From contig CAWEGO010000001.1 in the NCBI GenBank assembly GCA_963808725.1, forward strand, positions 1,054,001 to 1,118,000: DNA of 64,000 nt. Direction: 5' to 3'. The translations under genes and the position numbers were made by a program. Shown here piece after piece: positions 18,429 through 28,849 of the stretch. How positions within the stretch are numbered: position 1 is the stretch's first letter; every line of letters begins with the position of its first letter. Origin of the DNA: JAHFUA01 sp963808725. Lineage in GTDB: Bacteria; Acidobacteriota; Terriglobia; Terriglobales; Acidobacteriaceae. The notes beneath the pieces were generated by a model that worked only from the letters and a program-made list of their open reading frames with translations, was not told the DNA's origin and did no database searches.

Positions 18429-19274
18429 GTGAAAGTCGCGATCCAGGGCGAAGCCGGCTCGTTCAGCCACGAGGCGGCGCGGCAAATGGTTCCAGGGTGC
18501 ACGGTTGTGCCCTGTGCTGCCTCGGTAGACGTTTCGCTCGTGTCGGCTCGGGCGCCGTTTCCGCGGCGGTGATTCCCATCGAGAACTCGCTGGCCGGCTC
18601 GGTGGCGGAGCACCTGGACCTGCTGCTGGCTTCGGACGTTTTCATCCAGCGCGAGTTTCCCCTGCGCATCCAGCACAACCTGATCGCCGCGCCGGGCGTG
18701 AAGCTGGCCGGGCTGACCCGCGTCTTCTCGCACCCTGTCGCCCTCGACCAGTGCCGCGATTTTTTTCGCCGCCACCGCAAGATCGAAGCCGTGCCGTTCT
18801 ACGACACCGCCGGCGCCGTCAAGCACGTAGTCGGCAACCAGCTCCAGCACACCGCGGCGATTGCCAGCCGGCAGGCGGCAGCGGAATACGGCGGCCGCAT
18901 CCTCCAGCACGGCCTTGAGGACGACAAGCAAAACTTCACCCGATTCTTTCTCGTTACCCGGGGCCGGCGGCCGCGGCCCGGCGCCAACAAGACCTCGCTG
19001 GCCTTTTCGCTGAAGAACGTGCCTGGCGTGCTGTTCAAAGCGCTGAGCGTGTTTGCGCTCCGCGACCTGGATCTGTGCAAGATCGAGTCACGCCCGGTGC
19101 GTGGCCGCCCCTGGGAATACCATTTTTACGTGGATGTCCTCCACCGTCGCGGCCAGGCGGCGGACGTGGAGAACGCGTTGCGCCACCTGCGCGAGATTCT
19201 CCCACTTCGTCAAGGTACTGGGGCGGTATCCGGCGGCGAGGCTAAGCCAAGAGCTAACAGCCAAGAGCCAATAG
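18429..19274 (+). CDS. pheA: Prephenate dehydratase, two frameshifts
   Basis: Converts prephenate to phenylpyruvate in phenylalanine synthesis. A GTG at 18429 begins VKVAIQGEAGSFSHEAARQM. Loss of one T in a run near 18534 is needed to continue into FARVGSGAVSAAVIPIENSLAGSVAEHL. The catalytic NFTRFF (Thr-Arg-Phe) motif follows, then the ACT regulatory domain (LAFSLKNVPGVLFKALSVFA, and KIESRPVRG for Phe binding). Another indel near 19197 leads to HFVKVLGRYPAARLSQELTA and the stop at 19274. Both sites fit simple sequence errors. The last 11 residues coincide with an AGCTAACAGCC repeat, so the C-terminus is repeat-derived. Substrate assignment is firm. Confidence 0.85.
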
Positions 19275-19433
19275 CAGTTTGCGGTACCCTGTACTCCTGG
19301 TGCTGGCATCTTGGTGTCGGGTTCGACTAAAATCCGGCGCGCGCGGTGAGGGCCCCGCCTGCAACTTTAGGGTCACGAGGCTCATCAACTGAATAGCATT
19401 CTTTCTCAGTGAATCGCACTCATAAGGAGTCAT

Positions 19434-21863
<2,430 letters not shown>

Positions 21864-21874
21864 AGGACAAAATC

Positions 21875-21940
21875 CACCACGGAGGCGCGGGAGACACGGA
21901 GAAACCAATGTTTTCTCCGTGCCTCCGTGTCTCCGTGGTG
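21875..21940. repeat. Palindromic repeat (CACCACGGAG type)
   Basis: CACCACGGAGGCGCGG and GAGACACGGAGAAA on the left pair with TTTTCTCCGTG, CCTCCGTG and TCTCCGTGGTG on the right. It lies just past the lon stop and borders the AT-richer two-gene island that follows. It could fold as a hairpin in the lon transcript, but there is no T-run typical of a terminator. Confidence 0.7.
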
Positions 21941-22022
21941 TGCCGTCCAGATTCGCGGAAAGGCAGCTCCCATGAAGTCTGAGATGTACGCTAACATTCT
22001 GCTAAACTGAGGCTCGATTTCC

Positions 22023-23389
22023 GTGGCGACGAATAGCGAAAATCGAGCAATTTCGAACAGATTGCGACGCTGGAGGCGCGAGCGGGAAAGCTAAAAGACC
22101 TGCTCGAACAACGCTCCGCCAAACGGCCGCTCATAATTGAATTCAGCGGGCCGCCAAAGTCCGGAAAGACCCGGTCGATCAGTGGCCTCGAGCTTTTTCT
22201 GAAGCGCAACGGAATTAAAGTCGAGGTTTTTACCGAGCGGGCGTCTATTGCGCCAATTAAGTCAAAGGGCCACCTGAATTTTAACCTGTGGGTTTCCTGC
22301 GCTAGCCTGCAGGGAATGCTTGAAGCGTTGTATCGGGATCTCGACGTCTTCATTCTGGATCGAGGTGTTTTTGATGCCCTTGTTTGGAATGATTGGCTCG
22401 AGATGACCGGCAAGATCACGCGGGAGGAAGCTCGGCAGGTGGCCGAATTCTTCACGATGAGGCGCTGGACGGAACTCGTTGATTTGATTTTCATCCTGAC
22501 ATGTGACCCTAAAGTGTCAATCGAACGTGAGTACGCTGATCAACTGACCACAAAAAGGGGCACAATCATGGCGGAGGAAACCCTGAAGCAAATCCTGCGA
22601 TCTACTGAAAAAACCAAGAAAGAGCATGGGACCAAGTTCAAGAGAATCGTCTCCATCGACACGACAAGTACCAAAACCCGACAAGGTGTCGCAAAGATAA
22701 CGGATGAGGCCCTCAACGTGCTGAACGAATTCTTGGATGAATCGATCTGTGTTGTCCCCGTCGATGCGGTCCGGACACCACTGCCCAAATCCGGTTTTGT
22801 CTCTGACACCGGAATAATTTCAGGCTTCGTCGGTGCAGTTAAGAAGGAAAAGACGTTCCTTCCTCGCTCCCAGGCAGAACAGAACGCCAACTACCTGCAG
22901 CCGATTCCCTGCGCAATGCTTCGATATGACGACAAGATTTTGCTTCTGAAAAGAAAGAAGCCAGGGCATCCTCTCCACGACACGTACGCGGTGTGGGCTG
23001 GAGGGCACGTCATCCAAGCTGACGAGGGGGATGACATTCTGCTTAACACGCTGAACAGAGAATTGACCGAAGAGCTCTTCATAAAGGAAGCGTTCGAATT
23101 GAACCGCAACCCTGTTGGCCTCATTCGAACTGACGAGGACGCTCGTGCTTCACGCCACATCGCCGTGCTGTATGAAATCACCCTCAAGAGTGAGAACGTC
23201 GCTTTGGCACTCAATCAGAAGGAATTCCGTTCGACTCGGGGCAGTTCGATGAGCGGAAGACTTGTGCAGATCAGGGAGATGGGTGCCATCTATGATGAGA
23301 TGGGAGACTGGTCGAAGTTCATCGTAGAGCATTTTTGGCCGGAACAGGTACCAGAGACGAAACCGCAGGCGCGACTATTCGGCAGCTAG
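22023..23389 (+). CDS. P-loop kinase-like domain fused to a Nudix hydrolase domain
   Basis: I start the gene at GTG 22023 (GAGG ten bases upstream). One T missing from the run at 22051 must be restored to join VATNSENRAI to FEQIATLEARAGK. The N-terminal half has Walker A GPPKSGKT in IIEFSGPPKSGKTRSISG, DVFILDRGVFDALVWND (a DRG motif like deoxynucleoside and thymidylate kinases), and a LID-like basic region. Residues from about 270 form a Nudix domain: MLRYDDKILLLKRKK, then GGHVIQADEGDD and RELTEELF. I know no named family with this order. A role in nucleotide recycling or clean-up is inferred. GC content is clearly below the neighbours. Convergent with the HAD gene. Confidence 0.7.
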
Positions 23390-23455
23390 CAGCGGCCTGT
23401 TTCCGCCCGGACGCCTCTTGAATGACCCCAGCACGACGAATGGACAAACGTCCCT

Positions 23456-23822
23456 TCATCTGCGTCCGTTCCATGTTCGGAAGTTGCGGATGATTTCGAG
23501 AATCTTGATGGGCATCCCCGGAGTAGCGACAAGCTCGGTCGTCCCAATAAACCGTCGCTCTCGGTTTTGCGCCTCCGGTCCGACTTGAAGAGTTCTGGTT
23601 TATCTCGTCGAAGGGAACGCAATTCTCAATCAGGTACGGGCGTATTTCCTCCGCACCGCGACTACTGTAGACGACAATCTTCCATCCCTCGGACCGCAAC
23701 AACTGCAGGGCTGCGACAACGTCTGGTCGCGGGGGGCCGCAAGCATCCTCACTCTTCCATCCATCGTAATCGGCAATGACCCCGTCAAAATCGACGGCTA
23801 TTGTCAGCTGTCTGTCGCTCAT
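23456..23822 (-). CDS. HAD-superfamily phosphatase (5'-nucleotidase-like), frameshifted near its end
   Basis: The start at 23822 gives MSDRQLTIAVDFDGVIADYDGW with the HAD nucleophile motif DFDG. Motif II is VVYSSRG, Lys is in GAKPRATVYWDDRA, and the last motif is the DD pair. One extra C in a run near 23513 shifts the frame; removing it gives DAIKILEIIRNFRTWNG and a TGA at 23456, whereas the uncorrected frame continues to 23319 in low-complexity sequence. The size (about 120 residues) matches compact HAD phosphatases that dephosphorylate small nucleotides. It faces the kinase-Nudix gene tail to tail, and both share the AT-rich composition. Confidence 0.7.
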
Positions 23823-23945
23823 ACGTAGGTGGTTCCCGATATGATTCTTCTCTACTATTTTAGGCGTGTCCCTCGCAAGCGCGTCGAGCTGCGCCTCTAC
23901 GCCAGCGCCGTCCCAGAAACCCGGAAAGCGTTATATCCTGTACCC

Positions 23946-24677
23946 ATGCAGGTTCGAGTGCTGTTTTTTGGCGCCTTGCGCGACTTGGCCGGCCGCAGCA
24001 ACGACGCCCTGACGCTTCCCGAGGGCGCGCGCCTCTCCGACCTGCTGGCCCACTACGAGGCCGCCGTCCCGCGGCTCAAGGATTTCCTGCCCGCGATTGC
24101 GCTCTCCATCAACCAGGAATATGCACCGCCCGGCGCGGCCTTGCACGATCAGGACGAAGTTGCTCTGCTGCCACCGGTCAGCGGAGGCAACGACGACCGG
24201 CCTGCCGCCCACGTCGCGCTTGTCCATGACCGCATCGCGACCGAGACCGTGCTGGCCGCTATCAAACAGCCCGAGGATGGCGCGGTGGTGGTATTCGAAG
24301 GCATTGTGCGCGACCATACCCGTGGCCGCCGCACTCTTTATCTTGACTATGAAGCTTACGAGCCCATGGCGCAGCGCAGGCTGGAGGAACTCGCTAAAGA
24401 AGCCCTCGAGCGATTCGAGATTCGTGAAGTGGCTCTGGTCCATCGCCTGGGACGCCTCCGGCACTTGGAGACCAGCGTGCTGATCGCGGTCGCCTCCGCC
24501 CACCGCGCCGCCGCCTTTGAGGCCTGCCGCTGGCTCATCGACGCCCTCAAGAAAACGGTACCCATCTGGAAGAAGGAGTATTTCGCGGACGGCGCTGTCT
24601 GGGCCGATGGCGAGCCTTTTCCCGAGGATATTCCTACGGCTGGAAGAACGCTGGCCGGTCCTCCGGCATCCAAGTGA
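23946..24677 (+). CDS. MoaD-MoaE fusion, molybdopterin synthase in one chain
   Basis: The start is the ATG at 23946 (MQVRVLFFGALRDLAGRSND), the usual MoaD N-terminus; the longer frame adds an unrelated 39 residues. The MoaD part ends with LLPPVSGG, the normal C-terminal diglycine, but continues through NDDRPAAHVAL into MoaE, with DGAVVVFEGIVRDHTRGR, AHRAAAFEACRWLID and the active-site Lys region KTVPIWKKEYFADG. Molybdopterin synthase needs a free MoaD thiocarboxylate, so cleavage after GG is expected, as described for the MoaX fusion of mycobacteria. The stop overlaps the next gene as GTGA. Confidence 0.88.
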   Translation: MQVRVLFFGALRDLAGRSNDALTLPEGARLSDLLAHYEAAVPRLKDFLPAIALSINQEYAPPGAALHDQDEVALLPPVSGGNDDRPAAHVALVHDRIATETVLAAIKQPEDGAVVVFEGIVRDHTRGRRTLYLDYEAYEPMAQRRLEELAKEALERFEIREVALVHRLGRLRHLETSVLIAVASAHRAAAFEACRWLIDALKKTVPIWKKEYFADGAVWADGEPFPEDIPTAGRTLAGPPASK

Positions 24678-25648
24678 ATAGTTCTCCTGTGCGCCATTCG
24701 ATGAGATTTGCGCTGGCCCTGGCAGTGCTGGGCGGGTTGGCCGCTGCCGCCCAGACTACTTCTCCGTCGCGGCGCCCTGACGGGCCGAGCGACAAGACCC
24801 CCACCTACCGCGTGGACGTCAAGCTGGTGAGCGTATCCGTCACCGTCACCGACGATCACGGCGCCCCGGTCTCCACGCTCAAGAAGGAAGACTTCGAGGT
24901 GCGGGAAGACGGGGTCGAGCAGAAGCTGGCCGTGTTCGACCGCGAGTCCGCCCTACCGCTCTCCATCGTCCTTGCCATTGACGCCAGCCTGAGCACGGCC
25001 AAGGACCTCAAGCTGGAGTTGGATGCGGCGCGAGCCTTTGCCCGCTCCGTCCTGCGGCCGCAGGACGCGCTCGCAGTCTACCAGTTCAGTGAAATCGTGG
25101 AGGACCTGGTGCCCTTCACCTCCGACCTGCGGCTCATCGACCGCGGCATATCGCGCGTCCAGGTGGGCGCCGCCACCGCGCTCTACGACGCCATCTATCT
25201 GGGCTCGCAGTCGCTCATGCGCCGGCAGGGAAGAAAGGTGCTGGTGGTGATCACCGATGGCGGCGACACCATGAGCCGAGTGGACTATCACGGCGCCCTA
25301 CGCGCGGCCCAGCAGGCCGACGCCCTGGTGTACAGCATCATCATGGTGCCGATTCAGGCCAGCGCCGGCCGCAATACCGGCGGCGAGCACGCCCTCATCC
25401 AGATGTCGGAGGACACCGGCGGCAAGCATTACTACGCCGATACGCCGCAAGAGATCGACCGCGCCTTCCGCGGCATCAGCGATGAACTGCGCACCCAGTA
25501 TGTGCTCGGCTACTACCCGCGCCAGCGGCTGAGCGGCTCCGATTTCCGCCGCATCCAGGTGAAGGTCACCCCTCCGGCCGACGCCGGCCTGGCACTGCCG
25601 CTGCATTCCCGCCATCGCACCGGCTACTACACCAGCAAGGCCGAATGA
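24674..25648 (+). CDS. VWFA-domain secreted protein (acidobacterial VWFA-related family)
   Basis: Starts at GTG 24674 overlapping the MoaD-MoaE stop, or at the internal ATG of MRFALALAVLGGLAAAAQ, a clear signal peptide. The segment PVSTLKKEDFEVREDG before the VWA domain is characteristic of the VWFA-related proteins abundant in Acidobacteria. The metal-ion-dependent adhesion site is DASLS in LAIDASLSTAKD, with a Thr later in the domain and the conserved GRKVLVVITDGGD strand. The C-terminal half ends in YVLGYYP and basic residues. Probably an extracytoplasmic protein-binding domain; partner unknown. Confidence 0.85.
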   Translation: MNSSPVRHSMRFALALAVLGGLAAAAQTTSPSRRPDGPSDKTPTYRVDVKLVSVSVTVTDDHGAPVSTLKKEDFEVREDGVEQKLAVFDRESALPLSIVLAIDASLSTAKDLKLELDAARAFARSVLRPQDALAVYQFSEIVEDLVPFTSDLRLIDRGISRVQVGAATALYDAIYLGSQSLMRRQGRKVLVVITDGGDTMSRVDYHGALRAAQQADALVYSIIMVPIQASAGRNTGGEHALIQMSEDTGGKHYYADTPQEIDRAFRGISDELRTQYVLGYYPRQRLSGSDFRRIQVKVTPPADAGLALPLHSRHRTGYYTSKAE

Positions 25649-25675
25649 AGACCGGCGCGGCGGGGTCGCGCTGGC

Positions 25676-25975
25676 GTGTACAATGTCGTCATGCCGTTCC
25701 AATCTTCCATGGCGCCGCAGCACAAAAAGCCCAGAAATCCTCCGCCAGACGATACCTTCCAGGAAGCCGTCTATCTGAAAGCGCTGGGTGAGAAGCAGAC
25801 CCCGGTCAGCATCAAGCTGCTCGATGGCGAGATTGTGAAGGGCTGGATCGAGTACTACGACCACAAGATGATCCGCCTGACGCGGGAGGGCGCGCCCAAT
25901 CTCTTCATCTTCAAGCACGAGATCCTGTACATCTCCGAGGACGTTGCCCCCCGCAAGCCTCGGCGCGAGCCGTGA
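25676..25975 (+). CDS. hfq: Hfq-like Sm-type RNA-binding protein
   Basis: The 99-residue product (GTG 25676, or ATG at 25691 or 25709) has the Sm1 region FQEAVYLKALGEKQTPVSI and the Hfq Sm2 signature IFKHEILYI, equivalent to the YKH motif of Hfq. The KH region, the conserved Asp in LLDGEIV and the length all fit. Hfq binds small RNAs and mRNAs as a hexamer. The C-terminus is short and basic (RKPRREP). The stop overlaps the start of suhB as GTGA. Assignment as Hfq-like is firm; whether it is the main Hfq of the cell is unknown. Confidence 0.75.
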   Translation: MYNVVMPFQSSMAPQHKKPRNPPPDDTFQEAVYLKALGEKQTPVSIKLLDGEIVKGWIEYYDHKMIRLTREGAPNLFIFKHEILYISEDVAPRKPRREP

Positions 25976-26820
25976 GCACGAAGCGGGCCAGCGAGTTCGT
26001 TTCCGCCATCGAGCCCATCGCCCGCGAAGCCGGCGAGTTGCTGATGGGCTACTTCGCTCGCCGCGTCCCCATCGAGTACAAGGGCGACGCCGACCTGGTC
26101 ACCGCCGCCGACCGCGCCTCCGAGGCCCTCATCATCGACCGTCTGCAGGCGCGCTTCCCCCGCCACGACGTCATGGGCGAAGAGGGCGCGCGCCGCGAGA
26201 CCGGCAGCGACTATAAGTGGTACGTCGATCCGCTGGACGGCACCACCAACTTCGCGCACGGCTTCCCCGTTTTCTGCATTTCGATGGGCCTGGAGCACAA
26301 AGGGCAGGTGATCGCAGGCGTGGTGTACGATCCCACGCGCGGCGAGATGTTCGCGGCGGAGAAGGGAAGCGGCGCCTACTTGAACCAACGCCGTATTCAC
26401 GTCTCGCAAACGGCACGGCTGCCGGAATCGCTGCTGGCCACCGGCTTTCCCAGCCACAAGCGCCACAAGAATCCCAACATCCACTTCTATCACCAGATCA
26501 CGTTGCGCACGCACGGCGTGCGCCGCGCCGGCTCGGCCGCGCTCGATCTCGCCTCGGTGGCCAGCGGACGCTTCGACGGCTTTTGGGAGTTCAACCTCAA
26601 TCCCTGGGACCTCGCCGCCGGAGTGCTGCTGGTCGAGGAGGCAGGCGGACAGGTGACGGGCTTCTATGGCGAGCCATTCCGGTTGCAAGATCGCGACGTG
26701 GTCGCCACCAACGGCCTGATCCACGCCGACTTGCTGCGCGAATTCAAAGAGATCTTTGAGGGACGGGAGCTGGAGCCGCTGCCCGATCCGCGCGAGTATG
26801 CGAGATCGCGCCAGCCCTAG
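25972..26820 (+). CDS. suhB: Inositol-1-monophosphatase family protein
   Basis: GTG start at 25972, overlapping the Hfq-like stop as GTGA. Metal-binding motifs are present: GEEGARRE (motif A Glu), YVDPLDGTTNFAHG (residues about 84-97) and the C-terminal WDLAAGVLLVEEAGG. The 282 residues match the IMPase family, which hydrolyses inositol monophosphates, fructose-1,6-bisphosphate or related substrates. The first 30 residues are basic and non-conserved. A myo-inositol-phosphate synthase at 57218 would make inositol phosphate, so the two could act in one pathway, though they are 31 kb apart. Confidence 0.85.
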   Translation: MSTKRASEFVSAIEPIAREAGELLMGYFARRVPIEYKGDADLVTAADRASEALIIDRLQARFPRHDVMGEEGARRETGSDYKWYVDPLDGTTNFAHGFPVFCISMGLEHKGQVIAGVVYDPTRGEMFAAEKGSGAYLNQRRIHVSQTARLPESLLATGFPSHKRHKNPNIHFYHQITLRTHGVRRAGSAALDLASVASGRFDGFWEFNLNPWDLAAGVLLVEEAGGQVTGFYGEPFRLQDRDVVATNGLIHADLLREFKEIFEGRELEPLPDPREYARSRQP

Positions 26821-26857
26821 CATATGCATTGGGAAGATTGTCATCCGCGAGTCGACC

Positions 26858-27658
26858 ATGCGATTCCATCTCTGCTTGGTGGTAATGGCGCTGATCTCGA
26901 CCTTGGCTTTTGCCGGGCCTCCCTTCCAAACCGACGATCCGGATCCCGTCCCGTACGGCCATTTCGAAGCGTACCTGTTTGAACTCTCGGATGGCACTGC
27001 GGCGGGCGGCACCGGACTCGAATTCCCCAGCTTTGAAATGAACTGGGGCGCCGTTCCGAACGTGCAAATCCATGTCATCGTGCCCATGCTGACGAATTTT
27101 GCGCCCGCGGGTGGCCCCATCAACTTCGGGATCGGCGACACTGAATTGGGAGTCAAGTACCGCTTTGTGAAGGAGACGGCGCGCCGGCCCGAGATCGGCA
27201 TTTTCCCTTTCCTGGAATTACCGACCGGCGATGCCGCGCGGGGGCTCGGAGTGGGAGCAACCTGGTATCGGCTGCCATTGTGGTTGCAGAAGAGCTGGGG
27301 GCCGTGGACGAGTTACGGCGGCGGCGGCGCGGTTGTCGCCCACGCCCGCGGTTTTGAGAATTACCCGTTTGCCGGATGGCTATTGCAGCGAAAACTCAGC
27401 GAGAAGCTGACCCTCGGAGGCGAGATATTCGGGCATGGCGCAGAGGGTGCAGCCGCGACCAGTACACGTTCTTCAACCATGGCCGACTTCGGCGGATACT
27501 ACAGTCTCGGGCGAGGCTTTGATTTGCTGTTCGCGGCCGGCCACAGCTTCGTCGGACAAGGCGAGACCTACACGTATCTTGCTCTCTATTGGACATGGGG
27601 CCACGACCCCAGCCACAAGGAGCAATCTTTCCATCCGCCGCGATGGCTGGGGCGCTGA
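26858..27658 (+). CDS. Predicted outer-membrane beta-barrel/transporter-like protein
   Basis: I use the ATG at 26858, which gives MRFHLCLVVMALISTLAFAG, a signal peptide with a likely cleavage after AFA. The mature protein (about 245 residues) has FQTDDPDPVPYGHFEAY followed by alternating aromatic and Gly-rich strands (FGIGDTELGVKYRF, GRGFDLLFAAGHSF) and ends in LALYWTWG, typical of bacterial outer-membrane proteins. Similar proteins are common in Acidobacteria but their substrate is unknown. An earlier start overlaps suhB by 65 bases without support. Confidence 0.65.
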   Translation: MRFHLCLVVMALISTLAFAGPPFQTDDPDPVPYGHFEAYLFELSDGTAAGGTGLEFPSFEMNWGAVPNVQIHVIVPMLTNFAPAGGPINFGIGDTELGVKYRFVKETARRPEIGIFPFLELPTGDAARGLGVGATWYRLPLWLQKSWGPWTSYGGGGAVVAHARGFENYPFAGWLLQRKLSEKLTLGGEIFGHGAEGAAATSTRSSTMADFGGYYSLGRGFDLLFAAGHSFVGQGETYTYLALYWTWGHDPSHKEQSFHPPRWLGR

Positions 27659-27737
27659 CTCGCGTCAGTTTCAATCCGGCGGCTGATCGGATTTTTTTCT
27701 TGCGCTCTCATCCGGCACTCCACATCTAACGCGGCAT

Positions 27738-28640
27738 ATGCCGCACCGCCTCCGAATTGCCATTCTTGTCCTGTTGGTCGCCATCAGCGCTCCGCTGGCC
27801 GCGTGCGGGCAGGTCGACGCCGTTTACCAGCGCGAAGTCGAAAAGTTCCGCGCCGAAGAGATCAAGGACCTGAAGTCCAACTGGCTTGTCCTGGCCGGGC
27901 TGTTCTGGCTGAGGCCGGGCGCGAACTCGTTCGGGACGGCGGCGTCGAACCTGATCGTACTTCCCGCCGGCACGGCTCCCGCCAAAGCCGGGGTCTTCGA
28001 GTTGAATGGTGATGGAGTTACGCTGAAGATGGAACCCGGCGCGGCAGCGATCATCGACAACCAGCCGGTCATGACCGCGAAGCTCCAACCCGACACTGCG
28101 GGCAAGCCGACCGTGGTTGCCCTCGGGCGGTTGCGCATGCACGTCATCAAGCGCGGCGATCGCGTCGGCATCCGCCTCAAAGATCTTCAGAACCCGCCGC
28201 TGCGCAACTTCACCTCACTGCACTTTTACCCGATCGATATGGCGTATCGCATCACTGCGATCTGGGTGCCGTCGGATGGCAAGCGGACGGTGGACGTGCC
28301 CAACGTGCTCGGCGACGTGACGGCGGAAACGGTTCCTGGCGAAGCGCGTTTCACCGTCAACGGGCAGGAGTTGAAGCTGACGGCTCTCGCCGGCGATGCC
28401 GCCAAGGGGCTGTTCTTCGTCTTCAGCGATCCGACCAGCAAGACCGATACTTATCCTGCCGGCCGCTTCCTCGAAGCCGACGCGGTTCAAGACGGCAAGG
28501 TCGTGCTCGACTTCAACAAGGCGTACAACCCGCCGTGCGCCGTCACGCCGTATGCGACCTGCCCGATCGCGCCCAAAGAGAACCGCCTAGCGGTGGCCAT
28601 CCCCGCCGGCGAGAAGTTTGACCACAGCAAGCCGCACTGA
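27738..28640 (+). CDS. DUF1684 lipoprotein
   Basis: A 300-residue protein with a lipoprotein signal: basic start, hydrophobic stretch ILVLLVAISAPLAAC and lipobox LAAC, so acylation at Cys is expected. The core carries DUF1684 hallmarks: SNWLVLAGLFWLRPG, VIKRGDRVGIRLKDL and the C-terminal signature FNKAYNPPCAVTPYATCPI. Enzyme activity of the family is not established. The ATG at 27738 lacks a strong ribosome site. It is convergent with the APC permease gene across a repeat-bearing gap. Confidence 0.8.
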   Translation: MPHRLRIAILVLLVAISAPLAACGQVDAVYQREVEKFRAEEIKDLKSNWLVLAGLFWLRPGANSFGTAASNLIVLPAGTAPAKAGVFELNGDGVTLKMEPGAAAIIDNQPVMTAKLQPDTAGKPTVVALGRLRMHVIKRGDRVGIRLKDLQNPPLRNFTSLHFYPIDMAYRITAIWVPSDGKRTVDVPNVLGDVTAETVPGEARFTVNGQELKLTALAGDAAKGLFFVFSDPTSKTDTYPAGRFLEADAVQDGKVVLDFNKAYNPPCAVTPYATCPIAPKENRLAVAIPAGEKFDHSKPH

Positions 28641-28719
28641 GGCCGCTGCCGGCTTCTACTGGTGGGGCGTTCCTCTGTCGCCACAAGTTGCTGCTTGCAT
28701 CCGTTCCCTTTTGGTAGCT

Positions 28720-28843
28720 GTCATCCTTCGCGAGCCAAAGGCGAGCGGAGGAATCTGACGAAACCGCTGGCGCTGCCTGGGCCGGTTGTGGCCTTATTCC
28801 CGTCCGATTCTCCCGTCTCGCTTTGCTCGACGGAAGAATGACA
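28720..28843. mobile_element. MITE-like palindromic element, copy 1 (about 124 bp)
   Basis: Bounded by GTCATCCTTCGCGAG on the left and CGGAAGAATGAC on the right, which is an imperfect terminal inverted repeat. A second element of the same length and the same ends lies at 50802-50925, sharing GAGCGGAGGA, GATTCTCCCG and CGGAAGAATGACA. No transposase is near, so these look like non-autonomous repeats. Confidence 0.6.
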
Positions 28844-28849
28844 TCGATT

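Noticed and set aside
25855..27201. A 448-codon minus-strand open frame opposite suhB
   Set aside because: suhB motifs are explicit on the plus strand; the antisense protein has no conserved pattern.
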